This document shows positions 45,942-56,824 of a stretch of 64,000 nt of DNA, piece after piece (positions within the stretch are counted from its first letter, which is position 1; each line of letters begins with the position of its first letter). The stretch is taken from the NCBI RefSeq assembly GCF_029633865.1, contig NC_079212.1, positions 101,544,433 through 101,608,432 of the forward strand, given 5' to 3'. The notes below the pieces were generated by a model that was not told the origin of the DNA, made no database searches, and saw nothing but the letters and a program-made list of their open reading frames with translations. The position numbers and the translations under genes are program-made. Source of the DNA: Lampris incognitus. Its lineage: Eukaryota; Chordata; Actinopteri; Lampriformes; Lampridae.

Positions 45942-46117
45942 TAGGGATAACAATCCTTTAGCATCAATAATACTCAGCAATCTTCTGTGTGTCTCTGAAA
46001 TTGTCAAATCTGCCAGTGACGTCACTGGCAGACACTTTTCTGCACAATTTCGATGGCATTTCAAAGACACACAGAATACTGCTTGGTATTATGACTGCTA
46101 ATGGAGTGTTATCCCTA
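45942..46117. mobile_element. Palindromic MITE with a perfect 24-bp centre
   Basis: It begins tagggataacaatcc and ends ggagtgttatcccta. Inner arms also pair (tcttctgtgtgtct against agacacacagaat). The centre at 46,009-46,032 is a perfect palindrome around TGACGTCA. TA at both ends could be the target duplication of a Tc1/mariner-type MITE. It has no coding capacity. Confidence 0.75.
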
Positions 46118-46164
46118 CAACATAGTATATACTTTATATGGAGCTAATGTTGAAAATCACGATT

Positions 46165-46805
46165 CTTGTGATTCAAAGAAAGTTGAATCAGTTCGTCATT
46201 GGGCGGCACGGTGGCACAGTGCTTAGCGCTGTCGCCTCACAGCAAGAAGGTCCTGGGTTCGAACCCTGGGGTTGGTCAACCTTGGGGGTCATCCTCTGTG
46301 GGGAGTTTGCATGTTCTCCCTGTGTCTGCGGTGGGTTTTTTCCAGGTGCTCCGGTTCCCCCCACCATCAAAAAGACATGCATGTTAGGGTTAATACTCCT
46401 CTCTGTGCCCTTGACCTAGGCATGTTGGGACGAGCTGGGGTTGGTTCCCGGGTGTTGCACAGCGGCTGCCCACTGCTCCTAGTTACACAGCTGGGGTGGG
46501 TTAAATGCAGAGCATAATTTCCCTACAGGGAGCAATAGAGTATATCAAACAAAACAAAATAAAATCTGGACATGTTTGTTGACAGAAACATTTCATTACT
46601 CAGCTAAGTGACCTCTTCAGTCTAAACTGACAGCAGGTATCCCCACTCTTATAAAAAATACAGTTGCATAATGACCGACAACAACGATAAGGTTCATATG
46701 CAAATATAGGTGTGACCATTGACTAGAGTTCCAATGGCCGTGTGTACTATTCACAGAGGATTGGGGGATGGCTGCAATCACAACATTGTAAGATGCCTCC
46801 ATTAC
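46165..46805 (-). mobile_element. Penelope-like end fragment, split by a SINE
   Basis: 46,165-46,195 (gaaagttgaatcagttcgtc) and 46,563-46,805 (gttgacagaaacatttcatt, then acctcttcagtctaaactga) together match the inverse of 43,480-43,731. This is the 3' region of the Penelope-like family, on the opposite strand. A SINE lies between the two parts. Confidence 0.7.
46196..46550 (+). mobile_element. tRNA-derived SINE (family A, copy 2)
   Basis: The head is gggcggcacggtggcacagt with an A-box-like part and cctgggttcgaaccctgg as a B box. The body is shared with 7030-7375, including aaagacatgcatgttagggt and gctgcccactgctcctagtt. It ends near the A-rich stretch 46,545-46,562. Open frames across it are not genes. 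Confidence 0.8.
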
Positions 46806-47092
46806 CCAGCATGTTGGATAATGAATAACAAATCTGGTATAAAACTACTTACAGGATCTGCAATTATACCTCACAACATCACACTTCACCACAGCTTGGC
46901 AACCACTCAAAGTAGGCATCATGGCGGGGTGCACCATCTCCCCATTGGCCTTCAAGCTCGTTATCGGAACCCCAAAATAGGTTGTGGGAGGTAAACAGCT
47001 ACAGTTTGGTCAGCGGTTATCACCAATATGAGCCTATATGGATGATATAACGACAGTGACGACAACTGTCCCCTGGTCCAAGAGACTTCTAA

Positions 47093-47328
47093 TTCTAATT
47101 CTGTTATCCTCTTTCAATGCTGTATTCTGTAAATTGTGTACACACAACATTTATTGCACATCTGTCTATTTTTTCTCCCTGATAAAAGGTTTTTTTTGGG
47201 GGGGGGATTTGTTCCTTATTCAATGTGAGGGTCTAAGGACAGGATGTTGTATTGCTGTAAATCCCCCTGAGGCAAATTTGTAATTTGTGATATTGGGCTA
47301 TTCAAATAAAATTGATTTGACTTGACCT
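47093..47328 (+). repeat. Fish retroposon family B fragment inserted in the LINE
   Basis: It contains ctgttatcctctttcaatgc, tattgcacatctgtctattt, the ccctgaggcaaatttgtaat block and the ttgatttgacttgacc end. It splits the RT frame right after WSKRLL. Confidence 0.75.
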
Positions 47329-48146
47329 ATGGAAAAGCTTAATCACAACATCACATGGGTGAGGATCAAGATCAAGCCCAGCACGTACAGGAGCATTCTC
47401 GATTGTCAAAGGTCAAGTCACGGATCAAAGCTTTCATATTGACAGAACACCTGTTCCAACTGGTTCAGAAATGCCAGTGAAGAGCTTGGGCCGATGGTAT
47501 GATGCAAAGCTCAAGGACACCAAGCAGTCTGAACAACTCAAAAGGATACCACCACATACATAGCTCATATCAACAAGACCTTGCTGTCAGGAAAACTCAA
47601 GCTGTGGTGCTTCAAATTTGCCATATTCCCCAGACTGATGTGGCCTTTAACAGTGTATGAAATCCCCATCAACAAAGTAGAAAAGCTAGAAAGAGGGATC
47701 AACACACGTGAAAAAGTGGCTTGGACTTTCATGATGCTTAAGTCCTGTCAGATTGTATGGGAACGGCAAATTGTAATTACAAATTGCAAGTCTTGTGGAA
47801 GAATTCAGATGTGCCAAAGCAAGGTTGGTCATGACCCTCACTTAATCTGAAGTTACTGTTAGTCGAACAGTGGCCCCCTGTGTGGCAATGGGGAAGAAAT
47901 TAATCCCATCTGAAGCTGTTCAGAGAGCTAGTCTGCTCTTCACTTCAGGGATGTGGTTGGCCAAGTCTAACATGGGATAGCCGGTTTCAGGCTCATCACA
48001 AAAGCTCCTCCATGGCACAAGGCAACATCAGTGCAGAAGAGATGGCTCATGGCAGAGGATGTGAGAAGATAGGAGGAGCCAGAGTGATGCGCCAAGGCCA
48101 TCTCAATGGCCAAGAAGGGCCAATGGGCTAACTGGGAGAGCCTGAG

Positions 48147-48691
48147 CAGAGGTGTAAAAACCAGGTCCAGAAAGTAAAAGTCGAAACTGTGTATTTGCTC
48201 CACCCATGTTACTAAACCAACTGATTTCACTAACTAGTTGCCATGGAGCGTTGTAATACATGACACACATTGAGTTAAGATTATAAAAATGGAAATTGTC
48301 TTTTTACAGTTGGTTGACCAATGACTACAACATAGGTAGAAAAAAGGTCAGGACTAATTACAGCTTCCCACAGTCCAAAGATGTAGATCAGGTGAATTGG
48401 TCGTACTAAATTGTCCCTAGGTGTGAATGTGTGTGTGTGTGTCGGCCCTGTGATGGTCTGGCGGCTTGTCCAGGGTGTCTCCTTGTCTGTTGCCTAATGA
48501 CTGCTGGGCTAGGCTCCAGCATCCCCGTGACCCTGAGCAAGGATAAGCAGTTTGGATAATGAATGAATGAATGAATGAGTTTCCCCTACCTAGTTTAGGA
48601 GTGGTGTTGACTCAAATCTGCTGGTGTAGTACATGGGTGGAGCAAATACGGTTTGGACTTTTTCTTTCTGGACTTGGTTTTTACACTGCTG
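48147..48691. mobile_element. MITE with about 65-bp inverted ends inside the LINE
   Basis: The left end cagaggtgtaaaaaccaggt and the inverse of the right end (cagcagtgtaaaaaccaagt) agree over about 65 bases, through tttgctccacccatgt. The ends resemble hAT-type MITEs. The 8-base flanks agree only partly. It contains a common fish repeat (48,366-48,577). Confidence 0.75.
48366..48577 (+). repeat. Common fish repeat with (GAAT)n tail
   Basis: It starts ttcccacagtccaaagatgt, has a short GT run, then atgactgctgggctaggctc, gtgaccctgagcaaggataa, and ends in (gaat)n. Confidence 0.7.
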
Positions 48692-50032
48692 CATCTGGGA
48701 GATTGAGGGATCTCGGCTAAGTTTTGTCATCAGAGCCACTTATGACCTCCTAACCACACCTCAGAACTTGAAGCAGTGGTTGGAAGAAGACCCTGCTTGC
48801 TCCCTTTGTCAAGCACCTGCATCACTAAGGGACATTTTAACAGGATGCACTATGCGCCTCACCCAAGGGCATTACACTTGGCAGCTTAACCAAGTTTTCA
48901 GACAGCTGGCATTAATCTTGAAACAGAGGTGAGCCACCACAAATGCTCTCCCACAAACATTGGCAGGAAATGTTCACTTCACACGATTTGTACCAGCAGG
49001 CCAACCTCCAGAGCACCATATAACATCAAGGTATGCAAGCATTCTGTCGGCTTTACGGATTGGAAAAATTGATGCAGACTTGGGGGAAAAAAATCTTGTT
49101 TTTACTCCAGACATTATGGCTATGAAATTCCGGCCAGACAGGGTCCTGTAGTCCACAACAGCCAAGCTGGCATATGTTGTGCCCAGAACGGCTGGAAGAC
49201 CAAGATTTTCCCTATAGAAGTGAGATGCAGGGGATTCGTTGCTACATCTACGATGAGTTGAAGAAGGTTGGGGTGAGGGGTCACTCCCTCCAACAAGCAG
49301 TCAAATCCTTGTAAAATGCAGCAGAAAAAAGCAGCAGTTGGCTTTGGATTAAAAAGAAAGACGTTAACTGGCCTGCAAGATGAAGACGGGAGGGTATGGA
49401 ACTGACGGGGTGTACCTGGGATGCCAGGAATCACCGTTGAGCCCTCTGGAGATGTCGTGGGCTTATCAACAAGACGTCAAAGAAAGAGGGTGCCCACCTG
49501 ATTACCCTGATGATGTACCTACCCTCCCTTTCACCACTCCAATCTCACTGCCAATATCAAGTGTGCCGATTTACCACAGAGATTGAAACATTAAATTCTT
49601 TTAGCTTTACAAAGTTGAAAACAACGTAAAACCACAATGCAAAACAGGTGTACTACTTTACTGAACTCTGTGCAGAAGAAACACAATTTTTTTTTAAAGT
49701 TGTTCAATAAAACATCTTTCTTATTCATTATTAGTGTTACCTCTATTATTTATACTTGCATAGGACAGACTGATTCTTCTCTTAATGTTTAGTTCTGTTG
49801 TCTTGCCTTGTGTTGTCTTAAGTGTCAAAAATGACCCGCCACTATGTTTAATAGTAGAGAAACCTCCTAAATGCTAATTTTCCAGCTTAAAATATGATGA
49901 CTTTTCCTAGAGTGACCCCAGCATTAGAAAAAGTAAAACATTGCCTTTGTTTATAATGCCATGAAAGCTATACACCACCAAGGTACAAAGATTGTCTAAG
50001 GGTCATGTTTGACCTGAAAGTTATAAAAATTC

Positions 50033-50035
<3 letters not shown>

Positions 50036-50118
<83 letters not shown>
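50036..50118. repeat. (CA)n microsatellite
   Basis: About 41 uninterrupted CA units. Confidence 0.97.
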
Positions 50119-50119
<1 letters not shown>

Positions 50120-51202
50120 CGAGAAATTTAGGTTGTGTGTGCTGCTGCTTAAACTCAAACAAAACTAGAGCTTTCTTGTGCATGTGAAGCCTCTCCCCTC
50201 CATGAACCCACACATGACTCAAGTTCACAGACAAAATAAAAACAATAAAAACAATTTCAGACAAAATAAACAAAATTTTAGACAAAATAAAAATTTCTTG
50301 AAAGCATTGTTTACCAATGAGGAATGCAGTCAGAGGCTGTGAAGGTGCTGCTGATGACATTACCCCCAGTCTTTGCTGAAGCCACTTTTCCATGCTCAAC
50401 AGGTCAGAGATCTGATTTTTTCACATGTCCAGGAGGAACCACCAAACATTAATTTAGAAGACAAGGAGATATCTGAAGAGGAAGATGGGGAAGAATACAA
50501 CCCAGAGCATGATGTATCATCTTCAAATGTAGAAGAAAGCCCCCAAGCTGAAAGAGAGACCTTTTTGTCAAAGAGCAGCAAAATAACATGGTCCTTGTCA
50601 CCGTATGACAACCACTGCAGGATAGCAGCACAAAATGTCACAAGGATGACCCCAGGGCCCAAAAGACATGCAGTTGCCCATGACCAGGACATCGCACCAG
50701 CATTCTACTTGTTCATCACGCCAGCGATTGAAAAAAAATCATCCTGTAGATGACAAATTTGGAGGGTTTCCCTAAATATGGAGACAACTGGAAAATTGAT
50801 GAAATTGACCTGCGTGCTTACAAAGATAGGGCTGCTAGTCTTAGTGGGTGTGTATAGGTCCCAAGGCGAAGCTACTTCTAGTCTTTGGTGTGCAGAGGGT
50901 GGAAGGGTGATTTTCTGTGCCACGATGTCACTGAAAGTCTTTTACACTTCTTCAAGAATGCTGTGATTTGATAACCGTGAGTCAAGACCTGCAGATGTGT
51001 GAGAGACAAACAGGCAGCCAAAAGAGAGGCCTGGGAGAAGTGGGTGGAATGTCTGCCATACCTCTACAACCCTAGGCCTGAAGTAACAGTGGATGAGCAA
51101 CTGGCTCCATTCAGAGGTACATTTTTATTTTCATATCTGTAATGTAAGTGATTTTCACTGTTAATATGTCTTGCTGTAATCCATTCATCCATTATCTGAA
51201 CC

Positions 51203-51918
51203 GCTTATCCTGCTCTCAGGGTCGTGGGGATGCTGGAGCCTATTCCAGCAGTCATTGGGCAGCAGGTGGGGAGACACCCTGGACAAGCTGCCAGGCTTGA
51301 TTTATGTGATTGTTATGTGTAAAGTCTGGTGTGTTCTGGTGTGGCATGTGACAAAAACACACAAGCTGCCTAGCGCAATATAAAGTTTCTCCCAGACAAG
51401 TCAATCCCACCTTCTCGAGGTTCAGACTGTTTTCACTAATGGGGCTCTGACTATGGGCGAATCACCGGCGCCCTATAAAGTAACCGGTACACCGCTACCT
51501 TGCGGGATAAGGCTTTTTAGCCAGAGGCTAAGGGTGGGGCAACCCTGAACAGAAATCCCCGCTTATCCTGCTCTCAGGGTCGTGGGGATGCTGGAGCCTA
51601 TTCCAGCAGTCATTGGGCAGCAGGTGGGGAGACACCCTGGACAAGCTGCCAGGCTTGATTTATGTGATTGTTATGTGTAAAGTCTGGTGTGTTCTGGTGT
51701 GGCATGTGACAAAAACACACAAGTTGCCTAGCGCAATATAAAGTTTCTCCCAGACAAGTCAATCCCACCTTCTCGAGGTTCAGACTGTTTTCACTAATGG
51801 GGCTCTGACTATGGGCGAATCACCGGCGCCCTATAAAGTAACCGGTACACCGCTACCTTGCGGGATAAGGCTTTTTAGCCAAAGGCTAAGGGTGGGGCAA
51901 CCCTGAACAGAAATCCCC
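51203..51918. repeat. 358-bp direct tandem duplication
   Basis: 51,203-51,560 is repeated at 51,561-51,918. I see only two differences: aagctgcc/aagttgcc, and gccagagg/gccaaagg. It lies in the block that splits the piggyBac transposase. The unit contains the inverted common fish repeat (to about 51,290) and a sequence I do not recognise. Confidence 0.92.
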
Positions 51919-52259
51919 GGAGAAGTAACCCCCCATAGATATATTATCATGGCCCACTGGCATTTGGACATACCCTGATAATGAGTCAAGCTTACCCCAG
52001 TTATGGGTTAAATAAAAAGCTACGGGGAGGCAGTGTAGTGGATGTGATATTTCAGCGGAAGAACCAATCAATGACCAACGGTGAAACTCAGAAGATGCTG
52101 AGCGGAAGAACCCTTTTGTGCTCAATGGTCAGGGTCACCAACTCAGTCGAATCTGATACTGCCCACGTCCATAGTTGTAGTGAAACATGGACGTGTTAGT
52201 AAGACTCATCTTACTAAACAAGCTATTGAAAGATGAAATACATCCGAGGATACTCGACC

Positions 52260-52304
52260 TGATGATCTGATGATGACGATGATGATGATGATGATGATGA
52301 TGAT
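52260..52304. repeat. (GAT)n microsatellite
   Basis: GAT units with one interruption. They may be the simple tail of an inserted LINE or SINE fragment lying in 51,930-52,260. Confidence 0.9.
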
Positions 52305-53275
52305 GTGATTGTTTTCTGAGATACTGATGGTAATCTCTTTTGTCAAAAGTTTGCTGTCCTTTCTGGCAGTATATGCCCAGCAAACCAGCAAAGTATGGCA
52401 TCAAGATATGGGTGGCCTGTGGCGCACAATCCAGCTACGCTTGGAAGATGCAAGTATACACAGGGGAGCTGAGCAGTGGAGGCCCACAGAAGAATCAGGG
52501 GATATGGGCTGTGCTTGATGGGACAGATGGACTGAGGGGGCACAACGTCATATGTGACAATTTCTTCAGCTCTTATGAACTCAGCCAGCAGGTCCTGAAG
52601 AGGACGATTACCATGGTTGTCACAGTTAGAAAGAACAAGCCTGAGCTCCCCCTGCACTCCTTGCAACAAGGGGGAAAGGCCTTCTCGTCACAAAGTTTGC
52701 CTTCACCCCCACTACCATTCTATTTTCTTACCTCCCAAAGAGGGACAAGACTGTGGTCCTCCTAAGCACACTGCACAAAACGGCTGAGATCAGTGATTGT
52801 GAGGACAGGAAGCCAGCCATCAGCATGTAGTCCAGCTACAACCACAACAAAGGAGGCGTGGACAACCTGGACAAGGTGATTGAACTTAAAGCTGCAGGAA
52901 GACAACTACCCGTCAGTTCCTGGTCATCTTCCATCGTATCATTAATGTGTCCTCATACAATACCTTTGTGATATGGAACAAGATCAACCCTACCTGGATG
53001 CCTGATAAGCAGAACAAGAGGAGGGTGTTCCTGGAGTAGCTGGGAAAGGCACTTGTAACTCCTCACATTCAAAGAAGTGAGTGCCTCAACCGCACAGCAG
53101 CCTCTGCAGCACTTGTGAAAGCTGTCCAGGGGACTGAATAAGGCTGCAGCTAGGGCAGGCGAGAGGAGGAAATGCCAGTTCTACCCCCCAAAGTAGGACT
53201 GTAAAAAACAAAACAAAAACTATGTGCTGCACATGTGAGAAATACATCTGCAAAGTCCATGCACACACTTGCACA

Positions 53276-53631
53276 TTGTTCTACATGTGCTAATTAGAGT
53301 TGATGATTTATGTTCTTCACATTTTTGTTTTGTATCTATTATTTTATTCTTATTCATTGTTGTTGTTTATACATCTTGTGGGTGGGGTAAATGGTTCAAA
53401 TATGGGAGAAGACAGGTATTTTGTAGTTGAATTCCTCATTGTACAGTATATAAGAATATATCACTATGTTGCCAAAAAAGTTCAAGACTATTATTGTTTC
53501 CCTTCAGTAAAATGCATTCAACACTACTTTCTACACATTTCTGGTACTTTTTAGGCTATGCAAGTTCTATCTCTTGCTTAAAGATTAATGTTTATATCTA
53601 TGCAGAAACTTTAACAATTATGATGATAATA

Positions 53632-53669
<38 letters not shown>

Positions 53670-53860
53670 CCTCTACGTTAGTAAAGAAAACAATTATGAA
53701 AGGGTGTAATAAAAATGAGCATTGTCCACTGATTAAATTCAGTCCTTCTGCACTATGAATAGGGAAAATCTAGATATTCACAAAGTTTATGATGAATGAC
53801 AGGTTTTTCTTCATGAAAAATAGATTTGGGGTTTAAAATTCAATTAAGCTGCTTTATTTA
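53276..53860. other. No recognisable gene
   Basis: AT-rich sequence with an (AAT)n tract at about 53,629-53,668. Confidence 0.5.
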
Positions 53861-54129
53861 AGGGGTTTAGTAACACAGCCATAGGGATGTACAAGTCAAT
53901 GCATTCGCAGTGCCGGCCACAAGCCCGGATAAATGGGGAGGGTTGCGTTAGGAAGGGCGTCCAGCATAAAACCTTTGACAAATCAAATATACAGATCATA
54001 AATCCGATTTCCATACCATATCAGTCGAGGCCCAGGTTACCAATGACCACCACCAGTACCACCAGGACAGCAGGGAACCAGTGGAAAGTATGGGCGAAGG
54101 AGAAGGAGAGGGGGATGGCATGTCCAGAG

Positions 54130-56270
54130 TCAGTGGGAGAGGAGGAATGGTTGGAGTGTGGAGGTGAGAGTCAGAACTTTGAATGTTGGCACTATGACTG
54201 GTAAAGGGAGAGAGCTGGCTGATATGATGGAGAGAAGGAAGGTAGATATACTGGGTGTGTAAGAGACCAGGTGGAAGTGGAGTAAGGCCAGGTGTATTGG
54301 AGGTGGGTTCAAACTTTTCTACCATGGTATGGCTGGGAGAAGAAATGGGTAGGGGTAATCCTGAAGGAAGAGTATGTCAAAATTGTGTTGGTGTTGAAGA
54401 GCGTGTCGGACAGAGTCATGAGTATGAAGCTCGAAATCAAGTGTCTGATGATAAATGTTGTCAGCGCATATGCCCCGCAAGTTGGGTGTGAGATGGAAGA
54501 GAAAGAAGAATTCTGCAGTGAGTTGGATGACGTGATGGAGACTGTACCCAAGGAGGAAAGAGTGGTGATAGGAGCAGACTTCAAGTGGCATGTTGGTGAA
54601 GGGAATGGAGTAACGAGGAGGTGATGGGTAGGTGTGGTGTCAAGGAGAGGAATGTGGAAGGACATGGTGATGGATTTTGTAAAAAGGATGGAAATGACTG
54701 TGGTGATTGCATATTTCAAGAAGAAGGAGGAACACAGGGTGTTGTATAAGAGTGGAGGAAGGTGCACACAGGTGGACTATATCTTGTGCAGGAGGTGAAA
54801 TCTGAAAGAGATTGGAGACTGTGAGCTGGTGACAGGGGAGAATGTAGCTTGGTGGCATTGGATGATGTCTGTAGTCTGTAGGCTGACTTTGGAGATCAAG
54901 AAGAGGAAGAGAGTGAAGGCAGAGCCAAGGATAGATGGTGGAAGTTGAAGAAGGAAGACTGGTGTGTAGTTCAGAGAGGAGTTAAGACAGTCACTGACTG
55001 GATGGTAGTGAAGACTTGCTGGATGGCTGGGGAACTACTGCAGAATTAGTGACAGAGACAGCTAGGAAGGTACTTGGTATGTCATCTGGAAAAAGGAAGG
55101 TAGACAAGGAGACTTGGTGATGGAATGTGGAAGTAAAGGAAAGTATACAGAGGTAGAGGTTGGTGAAGAAGAAGTGGGGTAGTCAGAGATGAAGAAAGAC
55201 AGGAGTACAAGGAGATATGGTGTAAGGTGAAGAGAGAGGTGGGGTGGCAAAGGAAAAGACATATGGTGAGTTGTATGAGAGGTTGGACACGAAGGAAGGA
55301 GAAAAGGACTTGTACCCGTTGCCTAGACCAGCAGTGGCTAACCATGTGCCATGGAGAGCCATGTGTATGCAGGTTTTCATTCCAGCCGGACTCCACACCA
55401 GGTGATTTCACTGATTAGCAATCCTTCAACCAAAGAAGAAGAATGTATCAGTGAAATCACCTGGTGTGGAATCAGGTTGGAATGAAAACCTGCATACACA
55501 TGGCTCTCCCTGGCAGATGGTTAGCAATTGCTGGCCTATACAGAGGGATCGATTTGGGAAGGATGTGCAGCAAGTTAGGGTGATGAAGGATAGAGATGGA
55601 AATATACTGACAATCGAGGAGAGTTTGTTGAGGGAGTACTTTGAGGGGCTGATGAATGAAGAAAATGAGAGAGAAGTTTGGATGACGTGGGGAAAGTGAA
55701 GAGGATGAAGAGTGGAAAGATGGTTGGCCCAGATGACATTGCTGTGGAGGCATAGAGATGTTTAGGCGAGGTGGCAGTGGAACTTTTGATTAGATTGTTT
55801 AACACGATCTTGGAAAGTGGCAGGATGACTGAAGAATGGAGAAGCGTACTAGTACTGATTTTAAAGAATAACGGTAATGTGCAGAGCTGTAGGTATAAAG
55901 TTGATCAGCCACAGCATGAAGTTATGGGAAATAGTAGTGGAAGCTATATAAATGTAATATATTATTATTATTATTATTAAGATGGACAGGTTAGGAATGA
56001 GTATATTAGAGGGGCAGCTCAGGTTGAACGGTTTGGAGACAGCATGAGAGGTGAGATTGAGATGGTTTGGATATGTGTGGAGGAGAGATACTGCGTGTAT
56101 TGGGAGAAGGATGCTGAAGATGGAGCTGCCAGGCTAAAGGAAAAGAGGAAGGCCAAAGAGGAGATTTATAGATGTGGTGAGGGAGGACATGCAGGTGGCT
56201 AGTGTGACAGAGGACAGGAATAGATGGAAATGGATGATCCACTGTGGTGACCACAAACGGGAGCAGCTGA
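54130..56270 (+). pseudogene. RTE-like endonuclease with RT core lost
   Basis: Endonuclease blocks: GELADMMERRKVDILG, ETRWKW, VSAYAPQVGCEMEEKEEF (about 54,465) and VVIGADFKWHVGEGNG (about 54,565). The usual catalytic GDFN reads ADFK. DFVKRMEMTVVIAYFKKKEE follows near 54,675. The linker and the start of the RT (SGKMVGPDDI, near 55,710) are present. The catalytic core with FADD is deleted, and the C-terminal part resumes at 55,980. Confidence 0.85.
55329..55533. mobile_element. 205-bp foldback MITE (hAT-like) with empty-site proof
   Basis: Ends cagcagtggctaacc and (inverse) cagcaattgctaacc. The arms pair over about 80 bases, including gcaggttttcattccagcc against its inverse. The 8-bp flanks are gcctagac (55,321-55,328) and gcctatac (55,534-55,541). 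The paralogous LINE copy at 42,690-42,705 has the uninterrupted ggctagacagaggg. Confidence 0.92.
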
Positions 56271-56309
56271 TAGATGAGGATGATGATGATTATTTTAGGG
56301 GTTTAGTAA

Positions 56310-56824
56310 AGGCAAGTTATTTCTGACTCTTAGGACAATTAAAGTATACAGAATGTTAAGACTGCTAAAGGGTTACAATGGATTTCCTTCGTTTATATTC
56401 TTGTGTTAAATCTTATGTGGTCAATGTAAGCAGCCAAATAAAAAGTAAGGGGAACAAAGTAATATTGATAGTTTGCTTCTTTGCTGTGTTTGGCCAAAGA
56501 TATTTTTGTTGAAATCATACCTGATGCCTTTATTTGCAACAAACTTTTGATAATATATTTCTGATTCTTGGACTACCAGCACAGACTATTGTTTTGGAAC
56601 CTTAACATCCTTTACATGTTGAGTTCCCGATGCATCCATTGGGGCAGAGGTTTAGTCTCCCCAAAGTTAGCACTAATAGATACAGATTGTCCTTTGTTCC
56701 ATCTGCTATTTTTTTTAAAACAAACTATAACCCCAGATGTCATCACATCTTTCTTTTTCCCATGATTCATGGTGACAGTGTGAGAGATATGGATCTTGTG
56801 CTGTGTTTGTGCATGATTTACTGT
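56310..56824. other. No recognisable gene
   Basis: AT-rich spacer. Confidence 0.5.

Larger units (their letters stand above)
46855..49590 (+). mobile_element. YMDD-type non-LTR element, probably with restriction-like endonuclease; heavily broken
   Basis: RT blocks start with MAGCTISPLAF (about 46,920-46,955) and YMDDITTVTTTVPWSKRLL (47,036-47,092). After an inserted repeat they continue at 47,329 with EKLNHNITWVRIKIKPS. Further blocks include NKTLLSGKLKLWCFKFAIFP and RLMWPLTVYEIPI (47,571-47,670). RLSFVIRATYDLL and CSLCQAPASLRDILTGC, a zinc knuckle that has lost its His, follow the second insertion (48,720-48,850). The degraded end contains a PD motif (RPDRVL-stop, near 49,130). The family is recognised from similar fish elements; its clade (R2/R4/NeSL-like) is an inference. 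Confidence 0.68.
49818..53275 (+). mobile_element. piggyBac transposon remnant
   Basis: It probably begins at TTAA (49,818-49,821) followed by gtgtcaaaaatgacccgcc, as in fish piggyBac ends. The transposase lies at 50,400-53,275. The right end is not clear. A CA tract (50,036-50,118) and an inserted block (51,118-52,345) lie within it. Confidence 0.75.
50400..53275 (+). pseudogene. piggyBac transposase (broken)
   Basis: An acidic N-terminal region (EISEEEDGEEYNPEHD) is followed by degraded core blocks. These include LPYLYNPRPEVTVDEQLAPF ending at about 51,117. After a long inserted or intronic block, reading resumes at 52,350 with CPFWQYMPSKPAKYGIKIWV and continues through GPQKNQGIWAVLDGTDGLRG and VICDNFFSSYELSQQVL. 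The end has YNHNKGGVDNLDKV and a degraded C-terminal cysteine-rich finger (52,840-53,275). Frameshifts and stops are many. In the family it excises at TTAA without leaving scars. Confidence 0.83.
53874..56296 (+). mobile_element. RTE-like LINE, copy 3, full 5' end but RT deleted
   Basis: It is flanked by aggggtttagtaa (53,861-53,873 and 56,297-56,309, 13 bp). The leader gccggccacaagcccggata and the endonuclease are present. The body then breaks at 55,940-55,980, where an ATT run joins the 5' part of the RT directly to the 3' end. It ends gaggatgatgatgatt. It carries a MITE at 55,329-55,533. Confidence 0.88.
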
